Shown here: positions 16,672-26,676 of the stretch, piece by piece
How positions within the stretch are numbered: position 1 is the first letter of the stretch
Layout of the letters: every line of letters starts with the position of its first letter
DNA from: CAWGXG01 sp963826505
Lineage (GTDB): Bacteria; Chloroflexota; Anaerolineae; Aggregatilineales; Aggregatilineaceae
Assembly: GCA_963826505.1 (NCBI GenBank)
Contig: CAWGXG010000001.1
Coordinates: 124,001 to 188,000, forward strand
Reading direction: 5' to 3'
DNA length: 64,000 nucleotides
Made by a program: the position numbers and the translations under genes
Notes under the pieces: generated by a model
What the model was told of the DNA's origin: nothing
What the model saw: only the letters and a program-made list of their open reading frames with translations
Databases searched by the model: none

Positions 16672-17925
16672 ATGAATGCCGAAGATCCTCAACGCCTGAA
16701 CGACGAGATCGATCCCGATGCCCTGTCGCCCGAGGACAGCGTCGAGTCCGAACAACCTGAACAAACCGATCAATCCGCACCGGCCGCGGAGCCGGAATCC
16801 GCGCCGCTGTCTGCCGCGCCGCCACGTATTTTGGCCGAGACTCCGATCGGCGGCGTGCCGCACCCGGTGCGTTCCCCGCTGCACGCGCTGACCCCCGAAC
16901 CGGCCGAGGACGAGTCCTCCGCCGAGCCGGAAGTGGAACCGGCCCCGGCTGCGCTCGATCAGGAACCTGCGGAAAGCGCAGCGGAACCCGAACTCGACGC
17001 GGAGTCCGACGCGGAGTCAGAGCTGGTAGCGGAGTCAGAGCCAGACGCCGCGCCAGCCGTAGCGGAACCGGCGGACACGTCTGCGCCGGAGGTGATGGCA
17101 TTACCGCGCCGGACCCCTGCGCCTCCCGCCGACGAGGACGCGGCGGAATCGGCTGAGTGGGACGAGGATCTCTCGCCGGAGTTGGCCGCGGTGTTGTTTA
17201 CGCCCCGATCCGCTCCTGAACGCGCCGAGGAACCGCCCGCCGCTTCTGCTCAAGCGGAGCGGCCTTCCGTCAGCGGGGCCATTGTCCCAGCGCAAGCCCG
17301 GGCGATGCCTGAAGCGGAGGCCGAGCCGATTACGCTGACCGACCGTGCGGACGCGCTCCACCTGCCGATCACCGCCCAGGAGCGCGCGGCTCCCGCGCCA
17401 GAAGCCCCGTTGGGCGGAAAAGTGCGTTACGTGCGCGTCGAGGAACCGTTCGGCAAAGATGGCGGGCAGCGCATCAGCGAGACGTGGCGTTATTACAGCG
17501 GCGATTTACCCGCCTTGGGTGATCGGGAAGTGCGCGGCGCACGCCGCGAAGAAATCCGCTATGCCGATGGATCGTGGCGCTGGCGTTATGAACGGCGCTA
17601 CGATGGAGGCGGTCGCGACCGGCGCGAGGTGCGCGCCAACGCCGATAACACGGTGTTTGAGCGTGCGGACGAAGTCGCTCGCCGCGATCCGGAGACGGGC
17701 AAACGCGAACAATTCCGCGAGCGCGTGACGCTGATCTTCGCTCCGCCGCCGCACGAGGAAAAACGCGGTCTGCTCAGCAGCCTGATCGGGCGTGTCACGG
17801 GTGGGGACGATGTACAGAAAAAAGCCACCTGGCGCGAGGCCGCTCCCGCCGAGGCGCGGCGCGCGCACCGCGAGGGCGGCAAGGCGTTTGGCCGCAGCGT
17901 GTTGGAGATGCTGTTCGGCGGCTAG
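16672..17925 (+). CDS. Acidic low-complexity protein with conserved basic C-terminus
   Basis: 417 residues of unknown function. Residues 1 to about 235 are disordered, rich in Glu, Ala, Pro and Ser (for example AEPELDAESDAESELVAESE), with strong negative charge. From about 240 a compact domain follows, rich in Arg, Tyr and Trp: GGKVRYVRVEEPFG, then RISETWRYYSGDLPALGDRE and GSWRWRYERRYDGGGRDRRE, ending in an amphipathic tail (RSVLEMLFGG). No signal peptide or membrane helix is seen. AAAGGACC lies upstream, and a -10-like TATAAT sits at 16622-16627. The oddly charged build is shared in style with the zinc-ribbon protein at 52625. Confidence 0.7.
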   Translation: MNAEDPQRLNDEIDPDALSPEDSVESEQPEQTDQSAPAAEPESAPLSAAPPRILAETPIGGVPHPVRSPLHALTPEPAEDESSAEPEVEPAPAALDQEPAESAAEPELDAESDAESELVAESEPDAAPAVAEPADTSAPEVMALPRRTPAPPADEDAAESAEWDEDLSPELAAVLFTPRSAPERAEEPPAASAQAERPSVSGAIVPAQARAMPEAEAEPITLTDRADALHLPITAQERAAPAPEAPLGGKVRYVRVEEPFGKDGGQRISETWRYYSGDLPALGDREVRGARREEIRYADGSWRWRYERRYDGGGRDRREVRANADNTVFERADEVARRDPETGKREQFRERVTLIFAPPPHEEKRGLLSSLIGRVTGGDDVQKKATWREAAPAEARRAHREGGKAFGRSVLEMLFGG

Positions 17926-17937
17926 TTTTCGCTGGTT

Positions 17938-17988
17938 AGGCCCCATTCTCCGGCTTCTTCTGACAGGGAGTGAAAAGGGATGGGGCCT
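17938..17988. terminator. 9-bp inverted repeat after the acidic-protein gene
   Basis: AGGCCCCAT (17938-17946) pairs with ATGGGGCCT (17980-17988) across a 33-base loop that itself has weak pairing. It follows the stop codon by 13 bp. There is no T-run, so termination is only possible. Confidence 0.35.
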
Positions 17989-18088
17989 TCTGCACCCCGC
18001 CGTGCGGCCCAGTGGTCTGATTGTACGGGGTGTGCTACCCTTCACTTGTACGGACTCCGCACACGAGTTTCAATAGAAACGGATCAAG

Positions 18089-19612
18089 ATGATGATGAGC
18101 GGGTGGTTGAAAAGCCGCACGTCGCTGATCACGGAACTCGTGATTGCGGCAGCCTTCCTGATCTGCGGGTTCGCCTGGATGCGTTTTTTCGCGGTCGCTG
18201 CGACGAATCCGTCCCCCGTACGCTATGTCGAATTCAACACACGCAGTGGCGCGCGCGCGCCCTTCCTGCAAACCTGCAAAGGCCCCTCCTTCGTCGAAGG
18301 CGATGTTGTGTGGCGCTTCTGCGCGTACGATAACAGCCTATCGCCCGAATGGGGACTGGTCCGTTTTGATCTGGCGCACGCCGAAGGGTGGCTGCTGTGG
18401 CCGCTGCCCGAAACCCCGGAGTCACAGGTGTTGGCCCTGGCGGAATCCGCGCAGGGCGATCTGGCCGCCGCGTGGGGATCGCCCGATCTGGCGGCGGTCT
18501 ACCTGGTGCTGCACGAAGGCGGCGTGATCCCGTTGGGACTGCCTTCGGATGCGTTGCCGGACGTGCTCGGCCTGGGCTGGACGGCGGACACGCTCGAACT
18601 GGTCGCCCAACCGGTGAACCCCGCGGGCGGCGACGCCATGATCTACAGCAACGTCTCTGGCAACTGGACCGCCGCGCGTCCGGTGCCGGTCCCCGCGGTG
18701 TGCGACGCCGAAACACTGTGCGCGCTGCAAGCCGCTTACCGCATCGACGGCGCATGGCAGTTTGTGTATGCCGCCGCGCCGCGCACCACCGATGCCACGT
18801 CGCTGGTGAGCATCGTGCAGATTGATGAATCCGGCACGACGGACACCGCCAGCACGTTCCCGCTGAGCGATCTCGATCCCGAGCTGGTCACATTGGAAGG
18901 CGCGCAGTTGACACGGCTGGGCGTGCTGTTCGACCGTGCGTCGGGCGGGGCGGTGAACTGGGATCTGCGGGCCGCGCCGTTTGTGCTGAACGACGGAACC
19001 TGGGAACGCCTCACTGCGCCGCAGGGCGACGCCCGCTTCTTTTACGCCGATTACCAGATTCAGGCGGATGGTTTGCGCTGGCTGCCGGGGCTGAGCTATC
19101 CACAGCGCGGATGGCAGCTCGACCAGTGGCTGACGCTGCAACTATCCAGCGACGGCGTGATCCTGGCGGAGATCGGCGGCAAAGTCGGCCCGACGCTGAC
19201 GCGTGACACGACGCTGTTGGCTGACAGCGCCACACATACGACGGTTGTGCCCGCGTCCGATGGTGGGTACTGGGTGCTCGGGCCGAATGGAGCCTATATC
19301 AAAGTCGGGTCCGGGCTGGATCGCGCCGATGGGTTAAACATAGTCGAGCGCGTCGTACGCGCCTTTGACAATTTCGGCAAGCTGGACGACGTGAACGGGG
19401 CCTTCTATCGCGAAAAGCGCGCCGTGAAGATGGCAGCGCTGCCGCTGGTGCTGCTCTCGCTGCCGATCGGCTATCTGCTGGTGTTCTTCGTGCGCCAGTC
19501 CAAACGCAGTCGCCGCTTTTGGATCGCGCTGCTGCTGGAAGTGTCCGCCGTGTATGTCGTGGTCGCCACGTTGTTTTATTGGTGGTTCTGGAAGCTGATG
19601 GACAATTTCTAG
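18089..19612 (+). CDS. Large envelope protein with N- and C-terminal membrane helices, unknown
   Basis: 507 residues. One helix near the N-terminus (LVIAAAFLICGFAWMRFFAV) is followed by about 390 residues of outward-facing, beta-rich sequence. Two helices close the protein (ALPLVLLSLPIGYLLVFFV and ALLLEVSAVYVVVATLFYWW). The outer part has loosely repeated WGLVRFDL, AAWGSPDLAAVYLVL and GLGWTADTLELVAQP segments, reminiscent of propeller blades, and Cys pairs that could form disulphides. I recognise no family. Start at 18089, with two more in-frame Met codons right after it. The gene is followed by a terminator-like hairpin, then by the receptor kinase. Confidence 0.7.
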   Translation: MMMSGWLKSRTSLITELVIAAAFLICGFAWMRFFAVAATNPSPVRYVEFNTRSGARAPFLQTCKGPSFVEGDVVWRFCAYDNSLSPEWGLVRFDLAHAEGWLLWPLPETPESQVLALAESAQGDLAAAWGSPDLAAVYLVLHEGGVIPLGLPSDALPDVLGLGWTADTLELVAQPVNPAGGDAMIYSNVSGNWTAARPVPVPAVCDAETLCALQAAYRIDGAWQFVYAAAPRTTDATSLVSIVQIDESGTTDTASTFPLSDLDPELVTLEGAQLTRLGVLFDRASGGAVNWDLRAAPFVLNDGTWERLTAPQGDARFFYADYQIQADGLRWLPGLSYPQRGWQLDQWLTLQLSSDGVILAEIGGKVGPTLTRDTTLLADSATHTTVVPASDGGYWVLGPNGAYIKVGSGLDRADGLNIVERVVRAFDNFGKLDDVNGAFYREKRAVKMAALPLVLLSLPIGYLLVFFVRQSKRSRRFWIALLLEVSAVYVVVATLFYWWFWKLMDNF

Positions 19613-19633
19613 AGCCGCGCGCCGCATGGCGAG

Positions 19634-19660
19634 AAACAGGGCCAGACGTAGACCCTGTTT
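19634..19660 (+). terminator. Intrinsic terminator-like hairpin
   Basis: AAACAGGG (19634-19641) and CCCTGTTT (19653-19660) form an 8-bp stem ending in T residues, 20 bp after the stop codon of the envelope-protein gene. It separates that gene from the kinase gene. Confidence 0.6.
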
Positions 19661-19744
19661 CGCTTAGCAACTTGCTTATTTACGGGTTTTCCAGTATGTT
19701 CTCTGAATGGTATATCGGCTTGATTCCCAGCGAGTAAACACAAT

Positions 19745-22700
19745 ATGACGAGCGACGATTTGATCAATCAGCGTCTCGGAAACGGGCAGTATGAAATCCG
19801 GTCGCTGTTAGGCCGGGGCGGGATGGCAACCGTCTATCTGGCCCGGCAGGCGTCGATGGACCGCGATGTCGCGGTCAAGATCATGGCCTCCGAGCTGGCC
19901 GACGATGAACAGTTTGTCGCCCGTTTCGAACATGAAGCGCAGGTCATCGCCAAACTGCAACACCCACATATCCTGCCCGTGATCGATTTCGGGCGTGAAG
20001 GCAAGTATATCTATATCGTCATGCAGATGTTGGGCGGCGGCACCCTGGACGACCGGCTGCGCGGCGGACCCCTGCCGCTCAAGCTGGCGAGCCACATGCT
20101 CAATCAGATCGCCAGCGCGCTCAGTTTTGCGCATGAACAGGGCATCATTCACCGCGACCTCAAACCCAACAATGTGCTGCTCGACGAACGGGATAATGCC
20201 TACCTGACCGACTTCGGGATCGCCAAAATGCTGGCCGGGACGACTAAGCTCACGGCCACCGGCAACATCCTGGGCACGCCCGCTTACATGGCACCAGAAC
20301 AGTGGCGCGGCGAATCAGTCGATGCCCGGACCGATATTTACTCGCTGGGCGTGATGTTGTACGAGATGGTGCTGGGGCGGCTGCCTTTCGAGGGCGAAAC
20401 GCCGTATACCTTGATGTACAAGCACTTCAACGACGCGCCGCCACCACCACGCCAGATGAATCCCAATCTCGATCCGGGCATCGAAGCCGTGATCCTGCGC
20501 GCGCTCGCCAAAGAAGCCGACAGCCGCTTCCAGTCGGCGGATGATATGGCTGAGAGTTTCGCCAACGCGGTGCGCGGCCTGCCGAGCGCGGTACAGCCGA
20601 AGCCGGTCGACATGATGGATCGCACCATCGTGGGCGATGATGCTCAGCTCACGCCCCGGCCTATGCAGACCGGGCAGGGCGAAGAGATGCCGACCATTCT
20701 CCCGCAAGAAGCGCCGTCCACGCGGGCCGCCTCGGGATCTGGTCCAACGGGATCGGGGCCAGCGGTTCCGGCTCCGACTACGCGCGCGGCTGCCGGAGGC
20801 TCCGCTGCGCCGCCGCCCAAACGCGGCCTGAACCCGCTCGTGATCGGGGGGCAGTGGTGGGTGTCATAGCGGTGATCGCCATCGTTGCGTTCCTGGCTAT
20901 GGGCGGCAGCAAGAAGGCGTCTCCTACGGCCACACCGACGGCTACCGCGACGGCGACGGATACGCCAACCATTACCTCAACGCCGACGGACACCCCAACG
21001 GCTACACCGACCAACACGCCCACGCCGACTTCTACGCCGCGCACGACTACGGCGACCGTGTTGTCGGAACGGGTCAACGTGCGCAGCGGACCTGGCCAGG
21101 ACTTCCCGGTGATCACGACCCTGACGCGCGACACGGATGCGATCGTCGTGGGTGTGAGCGAGGACGGCGGCTGGTATCAGGTGGTGGGCGCGGGAATTCC
21201 CGGCTCTGGCTGGGTGTCCGCCGAAGTCGTGCAGATTTCCGGCAATATGAACATATCGGTCGTAGTCTGGCCGACTAACACCCCTCTCCCAACCGATACG
21301 CCGACCCTCACGCCGACGCCGAGCGACACGCCCACGCCGACGCTCAGCCCGACGCCTACCGAAGTACCGATCGATCCGGCGCTGTTCGTGCCGGCGCAGT
21401 TCGAGAAGGTGTCGCTATCGGCCCTCGGGCTGGCGATCGATTATCCGACCAACTGGGCCAGCCCGAGCTACCTGGACAACCTGGGTTACGTCTCCATGCA
21501 TCCGACGTCGGACCTGCAAAGTGACCTCTACCCCTGGATTCGGATCTCGCGCGGCACGCCCGACGAGATCGAACAGCGCAATTTTACGACCGACATCAGC
21601 AGCCCTGGCGCGGCAATCGAAAATACCGTGGGCATGATCTCCGGGGCGCATCGCACGGTTGACGGACTCGCCTTCCCGACGGTCACGCTCAACACCCAGA
21701 CCAGCACGCGTGACAATTGGGCCTGGGTGATCGAAGTCAGCCCGCAAGACTGGATCTACATCATCGTCTATGCCCCAGTGAACGATCTGGATGCCCGCCT
21801 GGGGACCGACGTGCTCGACCGCATGCTGCGCAGCCTGGTGATCGACGGCACGCTCATCACCAGCGCGCCTGTCACGCCCACGCCCACGGCTTCCGCGGGC
21901 GTCGATCCGGCGGTGTTTGTCCCGACCGATCTCGCATCGGTGTCGCTGGATACGATCGGCCTGACGCTCGACTACCCGACTAACTGGCCCGACCCGCAGG
22001 TCTTGGGCCGGCTGTACTTCATGGCTCCGGTGGACTCAGTGATCCGCTCAGCAGCGTGTATCCGTCGATCGCGCTGTCACGCGGCACACAAGATCAACTC
22101 GTTACGGCGGGCATGACCACCGATACCAGCAGTTTCACAGCCGCTGCCGAGCATCCCTTTGGCACCGATTTCAGCGGCCTGAGCGAGGTGGACAGCAGTT
22201 TCAACGTGATGGTGCGCAAGATCGACATCACGCAGGAAGGGCTGCACATGTGGACCTGGTTGGCCGAGATCGGGCCGTCGGACTGGCTGCAAATCATTGT
22301 GCTGTGCCAGGATGGCGAATACGATGACGCTTTCGGCGAGCAGGTGTTGATCCCGATGGTGCAGTCGATCCAGGTCGATGGCACGCCAATCTACGGGGCC
22401 GTCGAGCCGCAGAATACCACGCATCTGACCGCGCTCCCGCTTGATATAGGCACGCCGGTGTTGGATCGCTTCAATGACAACAGCAACGACTGGCGTTTCG
22501 CTTCCATCGTGGACGGGCAGTTGATCGTCGATGCGCAGGGTCTCGACACGCTGCGCTGGGCGTTCTCCAACCCGCTGCTCAACGGCGATCCGGCCTTCTA
22601 CGCGCAGGCGAAAGGCACGCTGGTCAGCGATACCAATTACTACCAGTATGGGCTGGCCTTCCGCGTGGAAGATGGCAACAACTTCTACTACTTTGTAATC

Positions 22701-23675
22701 GATCACCTGCAACGCTACGGCCTGTTCGCGATGAACAGCGGCACCTTGAATAACCTCATCGCGCCCACTTTCGACGGCACGATCGCGGTCGGGCAGGGGA
22801 CGTCGAATACGCTCGGCGCGCTGGTGATCGGCGACTACATCGAGGTCTATCTCAACGGCAAGCGTGTTGGCGCGGTCGTCGACGAAACGCACAAAGTCGG
22901 CGGGGCGCGCGTCGCCACGTACACTTACGTGGATTCGAATTCGCCGGTTGTCGTGGGCTTTGATGACTTCGCCTACGTGCCGCTGGTGATCACCGGCGAT
23001 CAAACGCTGCTCGATCAGCGCACCGCCGTGATCGCCACCGTGCAGAACGCGAGCAGCGTCCTCGCCGCGCCACAACAAGGCGCATCCAAGATCGTCGCGC
23101 TCCCGGCGCAAACGCTGATCGTCGCGCTGGCGCGCAGCCAGGACAACCGTTATGTCTTCGGCTATGGCGCGGGCGCGACCGGCTGGGTCCCGGCCAGCGC
23201 GGTGCAATTAGCGCGTGCCGGTCAGCCAGTCACGGTCGGCAGCCTACCGATCCTGGACAGCACGACGCAGGGCATCCGTGTACAGACGTGGCCGATCACA
23301 TGGCCCGCTGAGGACAACACGGAACCGACTCCGGCAGTGGTTGCAACCCCGCCCGCTGGTATGACGATGATCGCCTACGGGCAAACGCTGACGGTCGACA
23401 TCGCCGCTGGCGAGTTACAGGACCTGATGTTCAACGGCGTGGCGGGCCAGAGCGTCACATTGCGTGTTGAAACGGTCGATAGCCCCGCGCTCGACACGTC
23501 GGCCCAGATCAGCGCGCCGAACGGGTCGGTCACCGCGTCTGATGACGACAGCGGGCCGGGCCTGAATCCACTGATCGATGGTGTGACCTTGCCGTCCAGC
23601 GGGCTGTACACGATCACGATCCAGTCGGTCACAGGCGGCGGGCAAATCCGGGTGACGCTGAGCCGCGCCGGTTAG
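19745..23675 (+). CDS. Receptor Ser/Thr protein kinase with large outer region, two frameshifts
   Basis: About 1310 residues when one base is added at each of two sites: the G-run at 20846-20851 and about 22030. The kinase domain (residues 10-275) is complete: LGRGGMATVYLARQ, VAVKIM, IIHRDLKPNNVLLD, LTDFGIAKM, GTPAYMAPEQW. One membrane helix follows (AVVGVIAVIAIVAFLAMGG). Outside come a Thr-Pro linker, an SH3-like domain (SERVNVRSGPGQDFPVI), two copies of a domain starting DPALFVPAQFEKVSL or DPAVFVPTDLASVSL, a LamG/concanavalin-like domain (RFNDNSNDWRFASIVDGQL), a second SH3-like segment and a PPC-type domain. It would sense wall or polymer fragments and phosphorylate inside targets. A 9-bp hairpin with T-run ends the gene. 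Confidence 0.88.
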
Positions 23676-23707
23676 GGTCGCGGGGCGTGCGGAGTGAGAT
23701 CACTTAA

Positions 23708-23735
23708 GGGGGCACCGGGCGGTGTCTCCTTTTTT
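23708..23735 (+). terminator. Intrinsic terminator after the receptor kinase
   Basis: GGGGGCACC (23708-23716), a GGGC loop and GGTGTCTCC (23721-23729) form a 9-bp stem with two G-T pairs, directly followed by six T residues. It is 32 bp after the stop codon. Confidence 0.8.
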
Positions 23736-23794
23736 ACGGGAGGGCGAGGCAGGCGCGTTGTCGGGAATTCTGCACGTCCGGCGCGCGGCGCAAA

Positions 23795-23823
23795 TTGTGC
23801 GCATGGCAGACATTCGTTAAGAT
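23795..23823 (+). promoter_or_regulatory. Candidate promoter for the response-regulator gene
   Basis: TTGTGC (23795-23800) and TAAGAT (23818-23823) are 17 bases apart, about 57 bp before the start codon and just after the kinase terminator. The spacing is ideal and both hexamers match 4 of 6 consensus bases. Confidence 0.45.
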
Positions 23824-23880
23824 AATGCTGATTTGTGTAGTGCTTTGGAGAGGAGTAAGCGCGCCCCGGCGCGAGAAACT

Positions 23881-24246
23881 ATGCCCAAGCGTATTCTTGT
23901 CGTTGAGGATAACCCGGACAACCGCGTGTTGATCACGGATGTGCTGACCGCTATGAATTACGAGGTTTTGGTAGCGGGCGACGGCGAAGAAGGGGTTGCA
24001 GTGGCGCAGACCGAGGTCCCCGATCTGATTTTGATGGACCTGTCGCTGCCCAAAATGGATGGCTGGTCGGCCTCCCGCGCCATCAAAGCCAACACGACCC
24101 TGGCCCATATCCCGATCATTGCTTTGACCGCGCACGCTATGGTAGGCGATCGGGAGAAGGCGTTAGGGGCCGGGTGCGACGACTATATTTCCAAGCCTAT
24201 CGATCTGCGCGAGCTGTCGAGCAAGCTGTCCCATCTGTTGGGGTAA
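23881..24246 (+). CDS. Single-domain response regulator
   Basis: 121 residues, one receiver domain with no output domain. The phospho-acceptor is Asp53 in PDLILMDLSLPKMDGW, with the acidic pair at Glu9/Asp10, Thr in IIALTAHAM and Lys in DYISKPIDLRE. This CheY/DivK-like build relays phosphate or binds a partner protein. The PMDGW-to-ALTAHAM spacing is that of receivers fed by hybrid kinases. I start at ATG 23881 (MPKRILVVEDN) rather than ATG 23833, because receivers begin only a few residues before the first strand. It lies 60 bp before the receiver/cyclase fusion gene on the same strand and may share its transcript. Confidence 0.9.
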   Translation: MPKRILVVEDNPDNRVLITDVLTAMNYEVLVAGDGEEGVAVAQTEVPDLILMDLSLPKMDGWSASRAIKANTTLAHIPIIALTAHAMVGDREKALGAGCDDYISKPIDLRELSSKLSHLLG

Positions 24247-24306
24247 ATCCGGCCTGCTCCTAATCGTCCGGCGTGCCAGTTTATCAGACCAACCCAAAAA
24301 CCCATC

Positions 24307-25344
24307 ATGAAAGTACTTGTTGCCGAAGATAACCGTGACAGCCGAGAACTCGTGAGCGATATTCTGCTCAGCCTGGGCCACACGCCGATCCTTACGCCGG
24401 ATGGACGCGCCGCGCTCGAAAAGATTATTGAAGAACTGCCCGATCTGGTGATTCTGGACGTCAATATGCCGGAAATGGACGGTTTTGAAGTCTGCGAGGC
24501 GTTGAAGACCAACCCGCGCACCGCCGAGATCCCGGTGATTATGCTGACGGCACAGGCCGACGTCGAGTCGCGCGTGAGGGGATTGGGTCTGGGCGCGGAC
24601 GATTACCTGCCCAAACCGTTCCACCCGCGCGAGCTGGTCGCCCGCATCGAAACCCGGCTGCGCGCCAAAGAGGAAAACGACTCTTTGCGCGCCCAACGCG
24701 AGCAGATCCGGCAGACCTTCGAGCGCTTTGTCGCGCATGAGATCGTGCAAAAGCTGTTGGAAAACCCGACCAGCGTCCAGTTGGGCGGCGCGGTCGCCAC
24801 GGTGACGGTCCTGTTCGCGGATCTAGAAGGCTTCACTACGCTGGCCGAACACGCCGAGCCCGCGCCTATGATCGAAGTGCTAAACGCCTATCACGCGCTG
24901 GTCGTGCATTTCATCAAGGTCAACGGCGGCACGGTGGATAAATTCCTGGGGGATGGCGTCATGGCGCTGTATAACACGCCGCTGCCGCTGCCCGATCACG
25001 CGCTGCGCGCCGTGCGGACCGCGTTGGATATCCGCGACGCCCTGCCCGCCTTCCATGCCACGTTGGAGCCGCCCTTCCGCCTGGGGGTGAACTTTGGCAT
25101 CCACACCGGACAGGCCATCGTGGGCAACGTCGGCACACCCGATTTGATGGACTTCACCGCCATCGGCGACACGGTAAATCTGGCCAGCCGCTTGCAGGGG
25201 TTGAGCGAGAACAGCCAGATTACCATCAGCGAAGATACCTACCGCCTCATCGCGGATTGGGTCATTGTGCAGTCGATGGGACCACGTTCCGTGCGCGGGC
25301 GTGAAGAACGGGTGAACACGTACCTCATTGAAAGTCTGCGTTAG
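24307..25344 (+). CDS. Response regulator fused to class III adenylate cyclase
   Basis: 345 residues. Receiver domain (1-120) has Asp51 in PDLVILDVNMPEMDG and Lys in DYLPKPFHPRE. A helical linker (about 125-160) leads to a class III nucleotide cyclase domain: metal-binding Asp in VTVLFADLEGFTTLAE, the second Asp and a purine-contacting Lys in GGTVDKFLGDGVMALYN, and DFTAIGDTVNLASRL. The Thr of FTAIGD in place of Asp is the mark of class IIIb cyclases, many of which respond to bicarbonate. Phosphorylation of the receiver probably controls cAMP production. No ribosome site is visible before ATG 24307. A cAMP target may be the cNMP-binding protein at 33522. Confidence 0.92.
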   Translation: MKVLVAEDNRDSRELVSDILLSLGHTPILTPDGRAALEKIIEELPDLVILDVNMPEMDGFEVCEALKTNPRTAEIPVIMLTAQADVESRVRGLGLGADDYLPKPFHPRELVARIETRLRAKEENDSLRAQREQIRQTFERFVAHEIVQKLLENPTSVQLGGAVATVTVLFADLEGFTTLAEHAEPAPMIEVLNAYHALVVHFIKVNGGTVDKFLGDGVMALYNTPLPLPDHALRAVRTALDIRDALPAFHATLEPPFRLGVNFGIHTGQAIVGNVGTPDLMDFTAIGDTVNLASRLQGLSENSQITISEDTYRLIADWVIVQSMGPRSVRGREERVNTYLIESLR

Positions 25345-25401
25345 CGCCGCCGTCAGCGACCAATCTACATCCAGCACTACTCGAAAGGAGCCAGCCGCAT
25401 T

Positions 25402-26601
25402 ATGCTAGCCGATTTGTTGCACAAGCACCTGGGCGACGCCGCCGCTAACGTTGTTATACGTCTGTTGATCGTTGTCGCGATCCTGTTGATTACATGGCTG
25501 GTCCGGCAGTTTGTCGGCGCGATCGTGCCGCGTGTGGTGCGCCGGCTGCGCCGCTGGACGCGCAGCACCTGGGACGAGCGCATCGTCGATGCGCTGCTGC
25601 CCCCGGCCCGGTTCTTTGTCACGGTGCTGGGCGCGTGGAGCGCGGCGATCGCGCTCGAACTCCCCAGCCGCGTCTATTCCACACTCGCCACGCTAATGAA
25701 TTCGCTGGTGGCGCTGACGCTCTTTTGGACGATATTCCGGCTGGTCGATCCCTCGATGGACATTTTTCTGGGCGTGTCACGCCGCACGATGCGCACGACT
25801 GTCGGAGGGCTGCCCAGCCTGCTCGATGAGAAGCTGGGCGCTGTGCTCAAGCAGCTTGGGCATGCGCTAATCGTGATTCTGGGCATGGGCGCGGTGATCA
25901 ACGTGTGGGGCTATGACGTGGCCGGGATCGTGGCCGGGCTGGGCATTGGTGGGTTGGCGGTGGCGTTGGCCGCCCAGGATACGCTGTCGAATCTGTTTGG
26001 CTATTTCGTCATCCTGGCCGACGAGCCGTTTAACATCGGCGAATACATCGTGCTGGACAGCGTCAGCGGCACGGTCGAGACCGTCGGACTGCGCAGCACG
26101 CGCATTCGCGTGTTGGACCAGTCGATCGTGTCGGTCCCCAATAAGACGATCGCGAATGCCAACATCACCAACTGGTCACGGCTGGCCAAGCGCCGCCTCA
26201 ACATGACGCTGGGGATCGAGTACAGCAGCTCGCCGCAGCAAGTGTTGTCGGTCGTGCAGGCCATCCGCGAGATGCTCATCAATCACGAACTCGTCCAGAA
26301 GGATTCGGTCACCGTGCAGTTCGTGGAATTCAACGCCAGCAGCCTGGACCTGATGATCATCTGCTTCATGAATACCCCGGCCTGGGGCGATTTTCAGGCA
26401 GCCAAGCAGGACATCAATCTGAAGATCATGGAAATTCTCGACGAGCGCGGCGTTTCGGTGGCGTTCCCCTCACGGACCATCTACTTGCAGCAGGCCGAGC
26501 TGCCGCAGGGACCGTCGGAGCGCTTCGTCCCGCCGACCGCGCCGGAACCGACTGTCAGCACGGCGACCGATTCGCCGGTGCCCGACGACGCGGCAAATTG
26601 A
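25402..26601 (+). CDS. MscS-family mechanosensitive channel
   Basis: 399 residues, inner membrane. Several N-terminal helices (VVIRLLIVVAILLITWLV; FFVTVLGAWSAAIALEL; LVALTLFWTIF; ALIVILGMGAVINVWGY) lead into the pore-lining helix and conserved beta domain: VAGIVAGLGIGGLAVALAAQ, then DTLSNLFGYFVILADEPFNIG and GTVETVGLRSTRIRVLDQ. These are the MscS hallmark segments. Such channels open on membrane stretch and release ions. The last 40 residues are Pro/Ser/Thr-rich. AAAGGAG is well placed before ATG 25402. The gene follows the cyclase by 57 bp on the same strand and ends at a strong hairpin. Confidence 0.93.
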   Translation: MLADLLHKHLGDAAANVVIRLLIVVAILLITWLVRQFVGAIVPRVVRRLRRWTRSTWDERIVDALLPPARFFVTVLGAWSAAIALELPSRVYSTLATLMNSLVALTLFWTIFRLVDPSMDIFLGVSRRTMRTTVGGLPSLLDEKLGAVLKQLGHALIVILGMGAVINVWGYDVAGIVAGLGIGGLAVALAAQDTLSNLFGYFVILADEPFNIGEYIVLDSVSGTVETVGLRSTRIRVLDQSIVSVPNKTIANANITNWSRLAKRRLNMTLGIEYSSSPQQVLSVVQAIREMLINHELVQKDSVTVQFVEFNASSLDLMIICFMNTPAWGDFQAAKQDINLKIMEILDERGVSVAFPSRTIYLQQAELPQGPSERFVPPTAPEPTVSTATDSPVPDDAAN

Positions 26602-26630
26602 TGCGCATGGCGTAAGCCCTTGAAATCACC

Positions 26631-26661
26631 GGGGCCGTCCGATCAGCGATCGGACGGCCCC
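26631..26661. terminator. Perfect 14-bp hairpin between convergent genes
   Basis: GGGGCCGTCCGATC and its exact reverse complement flank a 3-base loop (AGC). It sits between the convergent MscS and LapA-domain genes and most likely ends both transcripts. T-runs are weak on both sides, but the stem is very stable. Confidence 0.75.
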
Positions 26662-26676
26662 GTGCTTTGCGCTACA

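Noticed and set aside
20925..21050. Nucleotide tandem repeat (ACGCCGACGG-like) as a CRISPR or satellite
   Set aside because: It is coding sequence for a Thr-Pro linker; no regular spacer-repeat structure exists.
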